A stretch of DNA of 64,000 nt from Leptolyngbya sp. 'hensonii' (GTDB taxonomy: Bacteria > Cyanobacteriota > Cyanobacteriia > GCF-001939115): positions 1 through 64,000 of the forward strand of contig NZ_MQTZ01000021.1 of assembly GCF_001939115.1 (NCBI RefSeq), in the 5' to 3' direction. Below the pieces are notes generated by a model, which made no database searches, was not told where the DNA came from, and saw only the letters and a list, made by a program, of their open reading frames with translations. Positions 1 to 8,319 of the stretch are shown here, piece after piece. Both the position numbers and the translations under genes were made by a program. Every line of letters begins with the position of its first letter. Position 1 is the stretch's first letter.

Positions 1-889
1 CCTGCAGGAGAAGTTGTTTGTCGAGGCCAGCGACGAAACCAGTCAGGGTGGCGCGATCGGTGAGGCCGAGGCTGGTCATCAGTTGTTCCAGGTAGGCGGT
101 GTATTCAGGCTCACCTGAGCCCGCCAGGATGAGGTGAAAGGAGTGATGCTGGGCAGCTAGTTGACCGAGAACCTGGATCAACAGGTCAGGCCGTTTCTTG
201 TAATGGAGACGGGAGAGGTAGAGGACGATCGGGGTGTCTGGGGCAATCCCATAGCGATATCGCACCTTTGACCCTGCCTCGGGCCAGGATGGAATCCGAT
301 CGACCCCCAGGGGCAGGGTGATCAGGGGAGCCTGAACCCCAAAAGACTGGACATCCTGGGCTTCTCCAGCGGAGGTGCAGTGGACTCCTGCTGCTCCATT
401 CAGGTTGGATCGTTCCAGGAGGGTGGCATAGACCTGCTTCTTGAGACGACTCTGGGCTAGAGCCCAGGGACTGAGCTGGCCCATGGCTCGCACTGTGTAG
501 GGAACCTGTTGTAGACGGGCGATCGCCCCAGCACAGGTCGAGGGGTAGGAAAACAGGTAGTGGGTATCCAGCACATCGTAGTCCCGGATGTGCTTCCAGA
601 GCCAGTGGGTGAGTCTGCCGGAGAAGACAAACCCCCGGTCCTTACCCAGCGCCATCCCTCCGAGCGCAGGAAGAAACTGAGGGAAAAACCGGACTGGCAC
701 CCCTTCGTATTCCACTGGCTCTTCGAGGGGGACCTCTAGGGGAGCCGAGCCATCTGGGCCATTGTCATTGGTGGTGGCAATTTCGGCGTCCACCCCCTGG
801 GCTCGCAGGGAACGCACCAGGTTCAGAACGACTTCGCTGGGGCCACCCCGCCGGGGGGATACAGAGAGTGTGACATGCAAGATTTTCAT
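1..889 (-). CDS. Glycosyltransferase family 4 (partial, C-terminus beyond window edge)
   Basis: The reading frame opens at an ATG (887-889, minus strand) and runs off base 1, giving about 296 visible residues. It begins MKILHVTLSVSPRRGGPSEV; the GGPSEVV loop is the N-terminal sugar-nucleotide glycosyltransferase signature of GT4 enzymes. A second Rossmann half starts near residue 220 (VLYLSRLHYKKRPDLLIQVL). The EX7E catalytic motif expected just after the visible LTGFVAG stretch lies outside the window. It is the last visible gene of the minus-strand polysaccharide locus, 52 nt after the methyltransferase gene. It probably adds one sugar to a lipid-linked glycan at the cytoplasmic face of the membrane. 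Donor and acceptor cannot be read from the sequence. Confidence 0.88.
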   Translation of the reverse strand, partial: MKILHVTLSVSPRRGGPSEVVLNLVRSLRAQGVDAEIATTNDNGPDGSAPLEVPLEEPVEYEGVPVRFFPQFLPALGGMALGKDRGFVFSGRLTHWLWKHIRDYDVLDTHYLFSYPSTCAGAIARLQQVPYTVRAMGQLSPWALAQSRLKKQVYATLLERSNLNGAAGVHCTSAGEAQDVQSFGVQAPLITLPLGVDRIPSWPEAGSKVRYRYGIAPDTPIVLYLSRLHYKKRPDLLIQVLGQLAAQHHSFHLILAGSGEPEYTAYLEQLMTSLGLTDRATLTGFVAGLDKQLLLQ

Positions 890-941
890 AAAGGGGCTTT
901 CTGGAGTGGGAAGGTTAGGGAGCCTGGTGCCCTGGTTCCGG

Positions 942-1697
942 TTAAATGGACATGGCCATCGCTGCTGGCGGGCGGCAGAGCCAGACTACGGTGCTGTTGA
1001 ACAGGTTGCCTGCGATCGGAAAAGGGGTAAAAATTTGCTGCTCTACCTGCAAGGTCTGCCGCAGAAGCCTTTCTACCTTGCGGTAATCAAACCCCTTATG
1101 GCCTTTGTAAGTGGCGTCAGAGGAATGGGAAGAGGGAAAACGATCGGTGTCCCAGAGCATCCCCGCTGCAAACAATTCATCAGGAGTATAGGATTCGTAG
1201 CCATAGTCTCCTTTCCAGTTCGCCAGAAACCGGCCCATTTGCTTAACCAGCAAGGAAGGACCAATTTCGATCGGAACAGAAATGACTAAGCGGGCCTGGG
1301 GCTGGGCATAGTGGAGCAAGTCAGCCAGGATGGCTGGCACACTGTGGACATGTTCCAGGGTTTCCGTACAGAGGAGCAAGTCGCAACTGTGGGGGGCAAT
1401 GCGACTGGGTAAATCATCAGGATGACAGACCTGCAAATCCGTCTGGTTGGCGAACTGGGCATTGCAGGTAGCTACCATCTGGGGGTCCACATCGACCCCA
1501 ATCCCAGTTCGAATCAGGTTCTGTTCCAGGGCAATCCGTAAGAGCCAGGCATCGCCACAGCCATAATCCAGGGCCAGGGTATAGGGAATCGCAGTTGGAT
1601 GACCCTGAATCAGGTCCAGGACTGTTTTATATCGGGAACGGTGGGCCGTTCGGGTGAGGGAATTCCCTTTTTCCAGAAGTCGTTCAGAGTAGCCCAT
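942..1697 (-). CDS. Class I SAM-dependent methyltransferase in polysaccharide locus
   Basis: A protein of 251 aa with a Rossmann-fold methyltransferase core. Motif I is LDYGCGDA at residues 43-50, followed by VDVDPQM (motif II region) and TETLEHV at 111-117, the usual motif of the UbiE/Methyltransf_11 group. There is no membrane segment. It lies between two GT4 genes on the same strand, 6 nt downstream of the gene at 1704-2852, so it is very likely co-transcribed with them. By context it may methylate a sugar or the end of a glycan chain. The substrate is inferred only from position; a lipid or small molecule cannot be excluded. Confidence 0.85.
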   Translation of the reverse strand: MGYSERLLEKGNSLTRTAHRSRYKTVLDLIQGHPTAIPYTLALDYGCGDAWLLRIALEQNLIRTGIGVDVDPQMVATCNAQFANQTDLQVCHPDDLPSRIAPHSCDLLLCTETLEHVHSVPAILADLLHYAQPQARLVISVPIEIGPSLLVKQMGRFLANWKGDYGYESYTPDELFAAGMLWDTDRFPSSHSSDATYKGHKGFDYRKVERLLRQTLQVEQQIFTPFPIAGNLFNSTVVWLCRPPAAMAMSI

Positions 1698-1703
1698 AGG
1701 TCG

Positions 1704-2852
1704 CTACAAAATGGTTTGCAATAGTTTAGCCAAAGTCTGCTGAAAGTGTTCAAATCCGAATAGTTCAATCACGCGCTGTCGCAGAGCTACTGGTTGGTAC
1801 ATCAGCGGATGGGGATAGGTTTTCTCCAGGACCTGGATCAGGATCTGGGCCAGGGTGGCCACATCATTGGGATCAACAAGCACTCCCAGTTCCCCCCCCG
1901 CCAGGGCATCGATCGCCCCATCCTGATTGCCCCCGATCGTGGGCTTACCACAGGCTAGGGCCTCCAGGTAAACAATTCCGAATCCTTCGCCCTGACTGGG
2001 CATAGCAAAGACATCACAGAGGTTGTAATGGTCAGCCAGCTCCTGGTCGGGAACGAATCCCGTCAGAGTAACACAGTCCTGCAAATCGAGGGCAGTAATC
2101 ATCTGCTCAATTCGGGGCCGATCGTTCCCCTTGCCCGCCAGAATATAGCGCACCGTGGGAATCTGGGCTCGAATGCGAGGCAGGGCCTGCAGAATCTGGT
2201 CGTAGCCCTTATACCGTTCGCTGGCATCGAGTCGGGCCACAGTGAGAATAATGGGTTGGGTGGCGGTCAGACCATAGCGCTGGAGCAGGGTTGGGGGACG
2301 GGGACCCGGTTGAAATCGATCGGCATCAAAGGTATTGGGCAGGAGCAGAACCCGGTCTGGATCAAGGTGTTGTTCCTGCAACAACCGATCACGGGTGTAA
2401 TTGCTGACGGCCAGAATTCGATCGGCATGACGCAAGGCGACCCGGAGTCCAGGCCGCCGAATATTCCAGGCTTCTACGCCATGGGCGACAGCCCAGTAGG
2501 GTGTACCGATCATCCGGTTGAGCCAGTAGGCCACGACGGAAAAATTCAGGTGGGTAGTAATGACCAGATGGGGCCGACCCAGCAGCCCCCAGCCCCAGAG
2601 TTGCAGGCCATAGACCAGGGTCCTGAAGGGGAGGGGCCAGCGTCCAGCAAAGTGAAACCGGGTGCCAGGGAGTACGGGAATCTGAAGTGTGGCGCGGGTG
2701 TCGTGTTTTAGGAATACGTCATAGTCCCAAGCGGGGCTGATCTGCTGTAATGCCTGTAGCAGAAAGGCGGAGTAGACCTGAATCCCGCCCTTGAACTCAA
2801 AGATGTCAGGAAACCAGAGGTGAAACCGGGAGGGAGTCTGATCGGGTTTCAT
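1704..2852 (-). CDS. Glycosyltransferase family 4
   Basis: A 382-aa retaining GT-B glycosyltransferase. The N-terminal acceptor half has the glycine-rich loop FKGGIQVYS (residues 20-28). The C-terminal donor half starts around 200 (IILTVARLDASERYKG) and has the EX7E motif at E289 and E297 in EGFGIVYLE, followed by ALACGKPTIG. The length is normal for the family. Its start codon overlaps the stop of the upstream gene by 4 nt (2849-2852), consistent with translational coupling. It acts in the cytoplasm on a nucleotide-sugar donor, probably in assembly of a surface-polysaccharide repeat unit. The sugar is not predictable. Confidence 0.9.
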   Translation of the reverse strand: MKPDQTPSRFHLWFPDIFEFKGGIQVYSAFLLQALQQISPAWDYDVFLKHDTRATLQIPVLPGTRFHFAGRWPLPFRTLVYGLQLWGWGLLGRPHLVITTHLNFSVVAYWLNRMIGTPYWAVAHGVEAWNIRRPGLRVALRHADRILAVSNYTRDRLLQEQHLDPDRVLLLPNTFDADRFQPGPRPPTLLQRYGLTATQPIILTVARLDASERYKGYDQILQALPRIRAQIPTVRYILAGKGNDRPRIEQMITALDLQDCVTLTGFVPDQELADHYNLCDVFAMPSQGEGFGIVYLEALACGKPTIGGNQDGAIDALAGGELGVLVDPNDVATLAQILIQVLEKTYPHPLMYQPVALRQRVIELFGFEHFQQTLAKLLQTIL

Positions 2853-4087
2853 GGTCGATCGCCCAGTAATTGTTGAATTCGGGTGCCCATCCGCTGCCGA
2901 TAAAGATCCCAGGTGAGGATTTCTGCCCGTCGGCGGGCGGCCTGGCCCATCTCAGCCAGTTCCACCGGGTGGTGATAACACCAGGCCAGACGCTCCTCCA
3001 GGGCTGCGGGGTCGCGAATCGGGATGATAAATCCTTCCCGCCCATCGGTGATCAGGTCGGTTCCTCCGGCATGGGGAGTGGTGATGAGGGGAATGCCACA
3101 GGCCATGGCCTCCAGCAGCACCAGGGGCATACCCTCCACCAGCGAGGGCAATACCAGGACGCTAGCGCTGCTGTAGTACTGGTTGAGGGAAGCGTGGGGA
3201 ACGGAGGGAACATAGCGGAACAGCCCCTCATAGGGGCTCAACCATGGTTCTGGAAACTCATTCAGCCCCACCAGTAATAATTCGGCATCTGGTAAATGTA
3301 GACTTTTCCAGCTCTGCAACAGGTAATGGACGCCTTTGCGGGGGCCAACCCGCCCGACGAACAGAACCCGAAATCGATCGTCCGGTTTTGGTTGGGGCTG
3401 GAAGTACTCGATCGGAGCCCCAAAGGGCACGATCGTCACCCGTTCTGCGGCAATACCTGATTCCAGTAGGGATTGCTGTACAAAAGTAGACGGGACAAAA
3501 ATGTGATCCGCCAGTTGAATTTCCTGGTGTTTGCGGGCAATTTTCCAGGGCGGCTCCTGGGCAGCTTCCAGAGCGACTGCCAGATCTGGGAAGTGCTCTG
3601 CTTCAGCAGCTTGAATTTTCTGGCTGAGGGGATAGAAGGCGATCGCCAGGTCGTAAAAGCACCGAATTCCCTGGGCCTTTGCTGCTGTAAAGGTCGTGGC
3701 AGCCCCATCTTCATAGGCATAGATGGCATCCAGATCCGTCAGGTGGTGGTGGGCCACCTCTTGGTCTAAGCCCAGACTGACCCAGTCCACGGGACCAGCA
3801 GCTCCCAGACCCAGTCGGGAACTCAGGCCAGTCCGCACCAGCAAGAGCCGGATCAGCTCCCGTCCCTGGTAGGTCTGCAGAGACACCCCCGCTGGAGGCA
3901 CCCAGGTGCGCCGCTCCAGTTCTCGCAGCAGGCTCTGGGGCAGCCACTTCAGGGAGCGGCGGCCAGTGGGATTATAGGCGATCGTCGTCACAATCTCCTG
4001 CAACAGACCGGCTGCTGCCAGAGCGATCGCCGTATTGCGGGCAAAGGGATTAGGGTGAATGATAGCCAGGGAGATACGGGGAGCCAT
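2849..4087 (-). CDS. Glycosyltransferase family 4
   Basis: A 412-aa GT-B enzyme from the ATG at 4087 (MAPRISLAIIHPNPFARN). A longer open frame reaches 4210, but its first 41 residues are compositionally odd and lie inside the upstream gene, so the internal ATG is preferred. The donor-binding half contains VLFVGRVGPRKGVHYLLQSW and the EX7E motif near residues 318 and 326 (EGMPLVLLE, then AMACGIPLITT). Even with this start it overlaps the upstream polymerase-like gene by 38 nt. The N-terminal half is longer than in its neighbours, with a helical insert around 150-190. Confidence 0.87.
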   Translation of the reverse strand: MAPRISLAIIHPNPFARNTAIALAAAGLLQEIVTTIAYNPTGRRSLKWLPQSLLRELERRTWVPPAGVSLQTYQGRELIRLLLVRTGLSSRLGLGAAGPVDWVSLGLDQEVAHHHLTDLDAIYAYEDGAATTFTAAKAQGIRCFYDLAIAFYPLSQKIQAAEAEHFPDLAVALEAAQEPPWKIARKHQEIQLADHIFVPSTFVQQSLLESGIAAERVTIVPFGAPIEYFQPQPKPDDRFRVLFVGRVGPRKGVHYLLQSWKSLHLPDAELLLVGLNEFPEPWLSPYEGLFRYVPSVPHASLNQYYSSASVLVLPSLVEGMPLVLLEAMACGIPLITTPHAGGTDLITDGREGFIIPIRDPAALEERLAWCYHHPVELAEMGQAARRRAEILTWDLYRQRMGTRIQQLLGDRP

Positions 4088-5456
4088 GGATTTGCAACAC
4101 CTGTTCTTGGCGGAGTTGTTCGACCCGGTCCAGATGGGGGAGCAGAAAGATGAACCCGCTGAGGAACCAGTAATAGGGGGCAAAGGTATGGTGGAAGACC
4201 AGGAAGCCAACTCCCTGGACCATTTGGATCAGGAAGGCCGTCAAGGCGAGCTGGCGCAGGAAGGGTTGGCGCACGCTCCAAAAGACGCTAAACAGACAGA
4301 TCGCAATACCCAGCCGTAATCCGTACCAGAGAAAAAAGCCGATCGGACCCAGTTCCAGGGCCACGCGCCCCAGTTCTCCTTCGTGGAAGACGGGAATCAG
4401 CTCGCCGGGGGGTAATCCCAGCAAGCGTCGCAGGGGTAAGCTGCCCTGGTGGGTGGCCCCGGCTCCATAGCCGTCCAGATCCTTCAGTTGCATAAACCGG
4501 ATCGGTTCTAACAGGGTTGCTGACACCCGTTCTGACACATCCTTGTTGGTGGTCACCCGTCTGCGGAAGCGATCGATGGCAGAACTAAAGCCCAGTAAAA
4601 CACTGATGCCTGTTACCGTGAGTGGGATAGCAAACTGGCGGATCAATCGCAGGTTGCTTCTGGGTTGGGTAAATGTCCGAATCAGGATAAAGCTGGCAAA
4701 AAACAGACATTCCCCAAAGACCAAGCTGCGGGACCCAGTCATGAAGGAGTTGACCGCAACCAGAATCAGCTCGATGACGGTGATGCTGCGCCAAAACAGG
4801 GACTGGTTGACTGTCAGCATGGGGAACAGCAGCCCGAAGCAGACGATCAGATAGCCCGTGTAGCTGTTGATGTAGGAGAAAGTGCCCGTGACCCGGACGG
4901 TGGCCAGACCCCCTGCCCCAAAGGTTGCCGTATCTACGGCTCGACCGGGAGCATAAACATTCAGAAAGCTGGAGGGAGGGCTGAAGAACTGGGCAATCCC
5001 CAGCGTACAGGTCAGTAAGATGAGCAGCAGGTGATTTCGCAGGAATTTGTAGAGGTCCTCTTGGGTGGGAAACAGGGTGGGCAACATCCACATCAGAGGA
5101 ATGTAAAACAGGTATGCCTTTAACCCCAGAATGCCAATCAGCAGTGATCCCAGTGCCGGGTTAAACGCCTGAAAGGTACACCAACCCGTGACCAGGAAAA
5201 TAGGAATAAAAATCAACTGCTGGGGAATTCGCACCCGCTGCTGGACGGGCATAAAGAAGAAGAAATTCAGGTAGGCCCCCAGCAGGACGAAATCCTTCAA
5301 GAAATAGATCAGCTCGCTGGCTTGAGGTAGGAACCATTTGCGGAGCGCTCCTTCGAGGACCACGATCGCGAACATGGCTTTGACAGACATGCGCCAGTTC
5401 ATCGAAGCGAAGTAAATGACAACGCACCCAAAAAATAGGGCCAGTAGAACTTTCAA
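4050..5456 (-). CDS. O-antigen polymerase/ligase-like integral membrane protein
   Basis: A 468-aa very hydrophobic protein with about ten to twelve predicted transmembrane segments, for example VLLALFFGCVVIYFASM at the N-terminus. A polar loop in the C-terminal third carries FHEGELGRVALELGPIGFFLW (around residue 355), resembling the HxxxL...E-G-G motif before a membrane helix in Wzy/WaaL-type enzymes. It is the only multi-spanning protein in the locus. By family it would polymerise lipid-linked repeat units or ligate them to an acceptor on the periplasmic side. It starts in a 4-nt overlap with the upstream GT gene. Wzy versus WaaL function cannot be told from sequence alone. Confidence 0.8.
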   Translation of the reverse strand: MKVLLALFFGCVVIYFASMNWRMSVKAMFAIVVLEGALRKWFLPQASELIYFLKDFVLLGAYLNFFFFMPVQQRVRIPQQLIFIPIFLVTGWCTFQAFNPALGSLLIGILGLKAYLFYIPLMWMLPTLFPTQEDLYKFLRNHLLLILLTCTLGIAQFFSPPSSFLNVYAPGRAVDTATFGAGGLATVRVTGTFSYINSYTGYLIVCFGLLFPMLTVNQSLFWRSITVIELILVAVNSFMTGSRSLVFGECLFFASFILIRTFTQPRSNLRLIRQFAIPLTVTGISVLLGFSSAIDRFRRRVTTNKDVSERVSATLLEPIRFMQLKDLDGYGAGATHQGSLPLRRLLGLPPGELIPVFHEGELGRVALELGPIGFFLWYGLRLGIAICLFSVFWSVRQPFLRQLALTAFLIQMVQGVGFLVFHHTFAPYYWFLSGFIFLLPHLDRVEQLRQEQVLQIHGSPYLPGYHSP

Positions 5457-6538
5457 GGATTTTCGCTCTCCACAACGTGCGATTCAATCACCTGCAAGTA
5501 GGCACTTGCGACGGCTGCTCGCCTGTGACGGGCCAGATGGAGGGGAGCCTGCGCTTTACAGGCAACCCAAACATCCGGGTTGGTCAATAGAGTAGCAAGA
5601 GTTTGGGTGAATGCACCAAGGTCTTCGTTAGGAAATGTAAAGCCCGCTGGACCGATCGCATCGGTTAGCCCACCCCCGGCTGAACCCACCACGACACAAC
5701 CACAGGCCATCCCCTCCAGGGCCACGATACCAAAGGGTTCTTCCCAGCGGGAAGGCACCACCAAAATCCGGTGGGCATTGAGCAATTGCACCAAGTCTTC
5801 CCCGACTTGCGTGCCAACGAAAGTGACCTGATCTGAGAGTCCCAATTGGATAGTCTGTTGCCGCAACCGGCTCTCCTCTGGGCCACTGCCAATAATCGTC
5901 AATTGCGGGTGTAGGTCCTGATTACGCAGGGCAGCCAGGGCATCTAGGAGCAGGTCCACCCCTTTGTCCGAAACCAAGCGGCCCAGAAAGACCAACTCCC
6001 GATCGCGACGCACCGCTGGCAATTCCCGGAACAGGTCATCCCGATAGGGATTGCCCACCACGGTCGAAGGACTGGGCAGATGGTCAGCGATCGCCTGACT
6101 GGCACTGATATTGGCGGCAAACCGGGTGAGCTGATACTTGAGGGCATCCTGCCAGGCCACCCGGCCATCCAGGCGGCTATACCAGGACTGGTGCATGATC
6201 ACCAGAGGCTTGCGGCTGAGGAACCAGGGCCAGATTCCTTTCAGGCTGACATTAGCCATGAAATAAACCTGGGTCTGTCGCACCAGAGCCAGTAACTCCC
6301 CCTGGGAGGGACAGCGCACCACCCTAAACGGGAAGGGGGTGTGGCCGGGATCGGGGGTCCGGGTCACGATGGTCACAGCATGTCCCCGCGCTACAAACTC
6401 ATGGGCCAGGATGGAGACCACCGTCTCTGTCCCCCCCACACTGGGATAGAACAGAGGGGCATGGATTAGAATCCGCAGCGATCGCCGGGGGCCAGATTTG
6501 ACCGTGATCGGACGGCTGGGGGAGGGAGCGGGGGACAT
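5453..6538 (-). CDS. Glycosyltransferase family 4
   Basis: A 361-aa GT-B protein starting at the ATG at 6538 (MSPAPSPSRPITVKS). An in-frame extension to 6676 would run into the coding region of the upstream methyltransferase and is rejected. After a short disordered proline/serine leader comes LRILIHAPLFYPSVGGTETV, the GT4 acceptor-side loop. The donor side has LVFLGRLVSDKGVDLLLDAL and EX7E in EPFGIVALE followed by GMACGCVVVGSAGGG. It ends in a 4-nt overlap with the polymerase-like gene. The role is sugar transfer during glycan assembly; linkage is unknown. Confidence 0.9.
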   Translation of the reverse strand: MSPAPSPSRPITVKSGPRRSLRILIHAPLFYPSVGGTETVVSILAHEFVARGHAVTIVTRTPDPGHTPFPFRVVRCPSQGELLALVRQTQVYFMANVSLKGIWPWFLSRKPLVIMHQSWYSRLDGRVAWQDALKYQLTRFAANISASQAIADHLPSPSTVVGNPYRDDLFRELPAVRRDRELVFLGRLVSDKGVDLLLDALAALRNQDLHPQLTIIGSGPEESRLRQQTIQLGLSDQVTFVGTQVGEDLVQLLNAHRILVVPSRWEEPFGIVALEGMACGCVVVGSAGGGLTDAIGPAGFTFPNEDLGAFTQTLATLLTNPDVWVACKAQAPLHLARHRRAAVASAYLQVIESHVVESENP

Positions 6539-6540
6539 CG

Positions 6541-7212
6541 TTACCGATCTGTTTTGCGAATGAACACACACAGGGTATCTCCCGGTTGTCCGATCGGCAA
6601 GACCAGACTCAGCAGCGCCTCTGCCAGAGCAGTGGTGGGGCGGGAGACCCGGGAGCCCCGCTGGGGAAAGCTCCACTGCTGGACGATTTCCAGACCATAG
6701 CGGGGCAGCACCCGCTGTAAGGCGCTCAGGAGTACCGGGTAGATATGGGTCGGGTCTCCCTTGGCGTCAAAGGATTTCAACTGGCCCGTGATTAAAAAGC
6801 GCAGGCGACAACCGATGGAATGGATGTTGGGCGTGGTCAGCAGGAAATAGCCATCCGGAGCCAGGTGACGGGCAACCAGGGCAAACAGACGACCAGGATT
6901 CTCCAGATGCTCGACCACTTCGATCGCCGTGATCAGGCCAAACTGGCGATCGGCCAGGGCCGGATCGTCCACATCCAGGTTGGCCCGGATGCAGGTGGCC
7001 TGGGGCAGGTGGAACTGGGTCGCATCCTGATCGATCCCACACAGGTGGGTGAAACCAGCTTCGGCCAGTCGGTTTAACCAGGCTCCAGTGCCACAGCCAA
7101 TGTCAAGGATAGGGGTCTGGGCTTCCAGGGGAGGCAGTGATCGGAAGACATCAGCATGGAGGCCAGAAATCGTGCGCTCAAGCAGGGGCGGATTTGAGAT
7201 GGGGGCTAACAT
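6541..7212 (-). CDS. Class I SAM-dependent methyltransferase
   Basis: A 223-aa protein with SAM-binding motif DIGCGTG at residues 37-43, acidic motif II CGIDQD near 59-63, and AIEVVEHLENPGRLF near 96-110, typical of Methyltransf_11/23 proteins such as UbiG. A GYFLLTTPNIHS stretch gives the post-motif strand. The first codons overlap the end of the upstream gene by 7 nt (7206-7212). It sits between two glycosyltransferase genes, so O-methylation of a sugar in the polymer is a reasonable inference from context, not shown by the protein itself. Confidence 0.86.
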   Translation of the reverse strand: MLAPISNPPLLERTISGLHADVFRSLPPLEAQTPILDIGCGTGAWLNRLAEAGFTHLCGIDQDATQFHLPQATCIRANLDVDDPALADRQFGLITAIEVVEHLENPGRLFALVARHLAPDGYFLLTTPNIHSIGCRLRFLITGQLKSFDAKGDPTHIYPVLLSALQRVLPRYGLEIVQQWSFPQRGSRVSRPTTALAEALLSLVLPIGQPGDTLCVFIRKTDR

Positions 7213-8315
7213 AGGCCGTGACGGTTGTCCAGCAACGTGACCAATACCTTAGCATGCTCCTCCAGACGATGGGCCTGATACCAGTGATGGGCGCGATCGG
7301 CGATCGCTTGTCCCATCTCCAAGGTGAGGTCCCCCAGGGGCCGATCGGCAAGCCAGTACTGTTGACCCGACACCAGATCATCCCGAATTTCCGGGCTGTA
7401 GTAGAGGCCGATCGGGATCAGGCGATGGGCACAGTAGGCGGCAAAGATGGTGGATTTACCCAGGTATTCCGTGTGGTAGTCGAAAAAACCGGCGATCGCC
7501 TGTTGCATCACGGGACTGATGGCCTCTATGGGTAGGCAACCGGTTTCGACGATCGGAATTGGCAACAGACCGGCCAGGTTCAAATCGACGGAACTGCCAA
7601 TATCCCAAACCTCCCTAATCCCCAACTGGTGACAGAGGGCTGCCAGGGCTGCTGTCCCGCGCTCGTAGACCCGACGACGGCTGATCCGGGAGCCAAACAC
7701 CACCAGTCGCCGAGGCCGATCGATCAGGGGGGCTAGGTCGGTCGGTTCCCCGACGGTAGAAAAGACGGGCAGGGCCGGAATCTGCTGTTGATGCCCCTGG
7801 GTCAGAGTTTCCACCATCTGAGCATAGTGCTGCCGATTGGTCATGGCCCGATCGCTGAGGAACCCCAGCCGAATCGCCAGTTGCCGTTGCAGGGGCGACA
7901 GCCAGAAGGAACTGGTCCAGGGTGGCCCCACATCATAGGCGTAGACCTCATGAAACATCGTCACCAACTGGGCGTTTGGAGTCATCCGTTTCCACTGTTC
8001 CAGGCCATTGACCAGCCAGAAGGGGCAGCCCCGACGGGCATAGCCGTAACTGACATAGTGGAGGATGACGGGACCAGGGCCAGCGCCCTCCAGGGCCTGG
8101 AGCAGAGCTGGGACCGATCGTTCCGCCAGGGGCCAGGTCTGGAACTCTGCTTCGGTGGGGGGCCAGGTGGGATCGCCGACGATGAAATGGGTATCTCGGC
8201 CCCAGTTCTGCCGCAGGCAGCGGGCCACCGCAGTGGAATAGTCGCCAATGCCGTCCAGCACGGGGGGGAGCCGGGGCACAATCTGAAGGATGGGTGGATG
8301 GGGAGACTGCACCAT
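7206..8315 (-). CDS. GT-B-like glycosyltransferase, divergent (no clear EX7E)
   Basis: A 369-aa protein from the ATG at 8315 (MVQSPHPPILQIVPRLPPVL). The alternative extension to 8528 lies inside the upstream GT gene. The N-terminal DGIGDYSTAVARCL loop resembles the GT4 GGxxxxV loop, and there is a Rossmann-like RRLVVFGSRISRRRVYERG stretch in the middle, but the usual E-X7-E is not visible; the equivalent region reads FFDYHTEYLGKSTIFAAYCA. A large part is aromatic and proline rich. I call it glycosyltransferase-like on fold and context. It could be a non-catalytic partner or a distant GT family. Confidence 0.65.
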   Translation of the reverse strand: MVQSPHPPILQIVPRLPPVLDGIGDYSTAVARCLRQNWGRDTHFIVGDPTWPPTEAEFQTWPLAERSVPALLQALEGAGPGPVILHYVSYGYARRGCPFWLVNGLEQWKRMTPNAQLVTMFHEVYAYDVGPPWTSSFWLSPLQRQLAIRLGFLSDRAMTNRQHYAQMVETLTQGHQQQIPALPVFSTVGEPTDLAPLIDRPRRLVVFGSRISRRRVYERGTAALAALCHQLGIREVWDIGSSVDLNLAGLLPIPIVETGCLPIEAISPVMQQAIAGFFDYHTEYLGKSTIFAAYCAHRLIPIGLYYSPEIRDDLVSGQQYWLADRPLGDLTLEMGQAIADRAHHWYQAHRLEEHAKVLVTLLDNRHGLC

Positions 8316-8319
8316 GGAC

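Noticed and set aside
762-1289. 175-codon plus-strand open frame
   Set aside because: Spans two genes in antisense and shows a shadow composition.
4088-4210. 41-codon N-terminal extension of the GT4 gene
   Set aside because: Lies within the upstream polymerase gene and has a composition unlike a GT4 N-terminus; the internal ATG starts the conserved strand.
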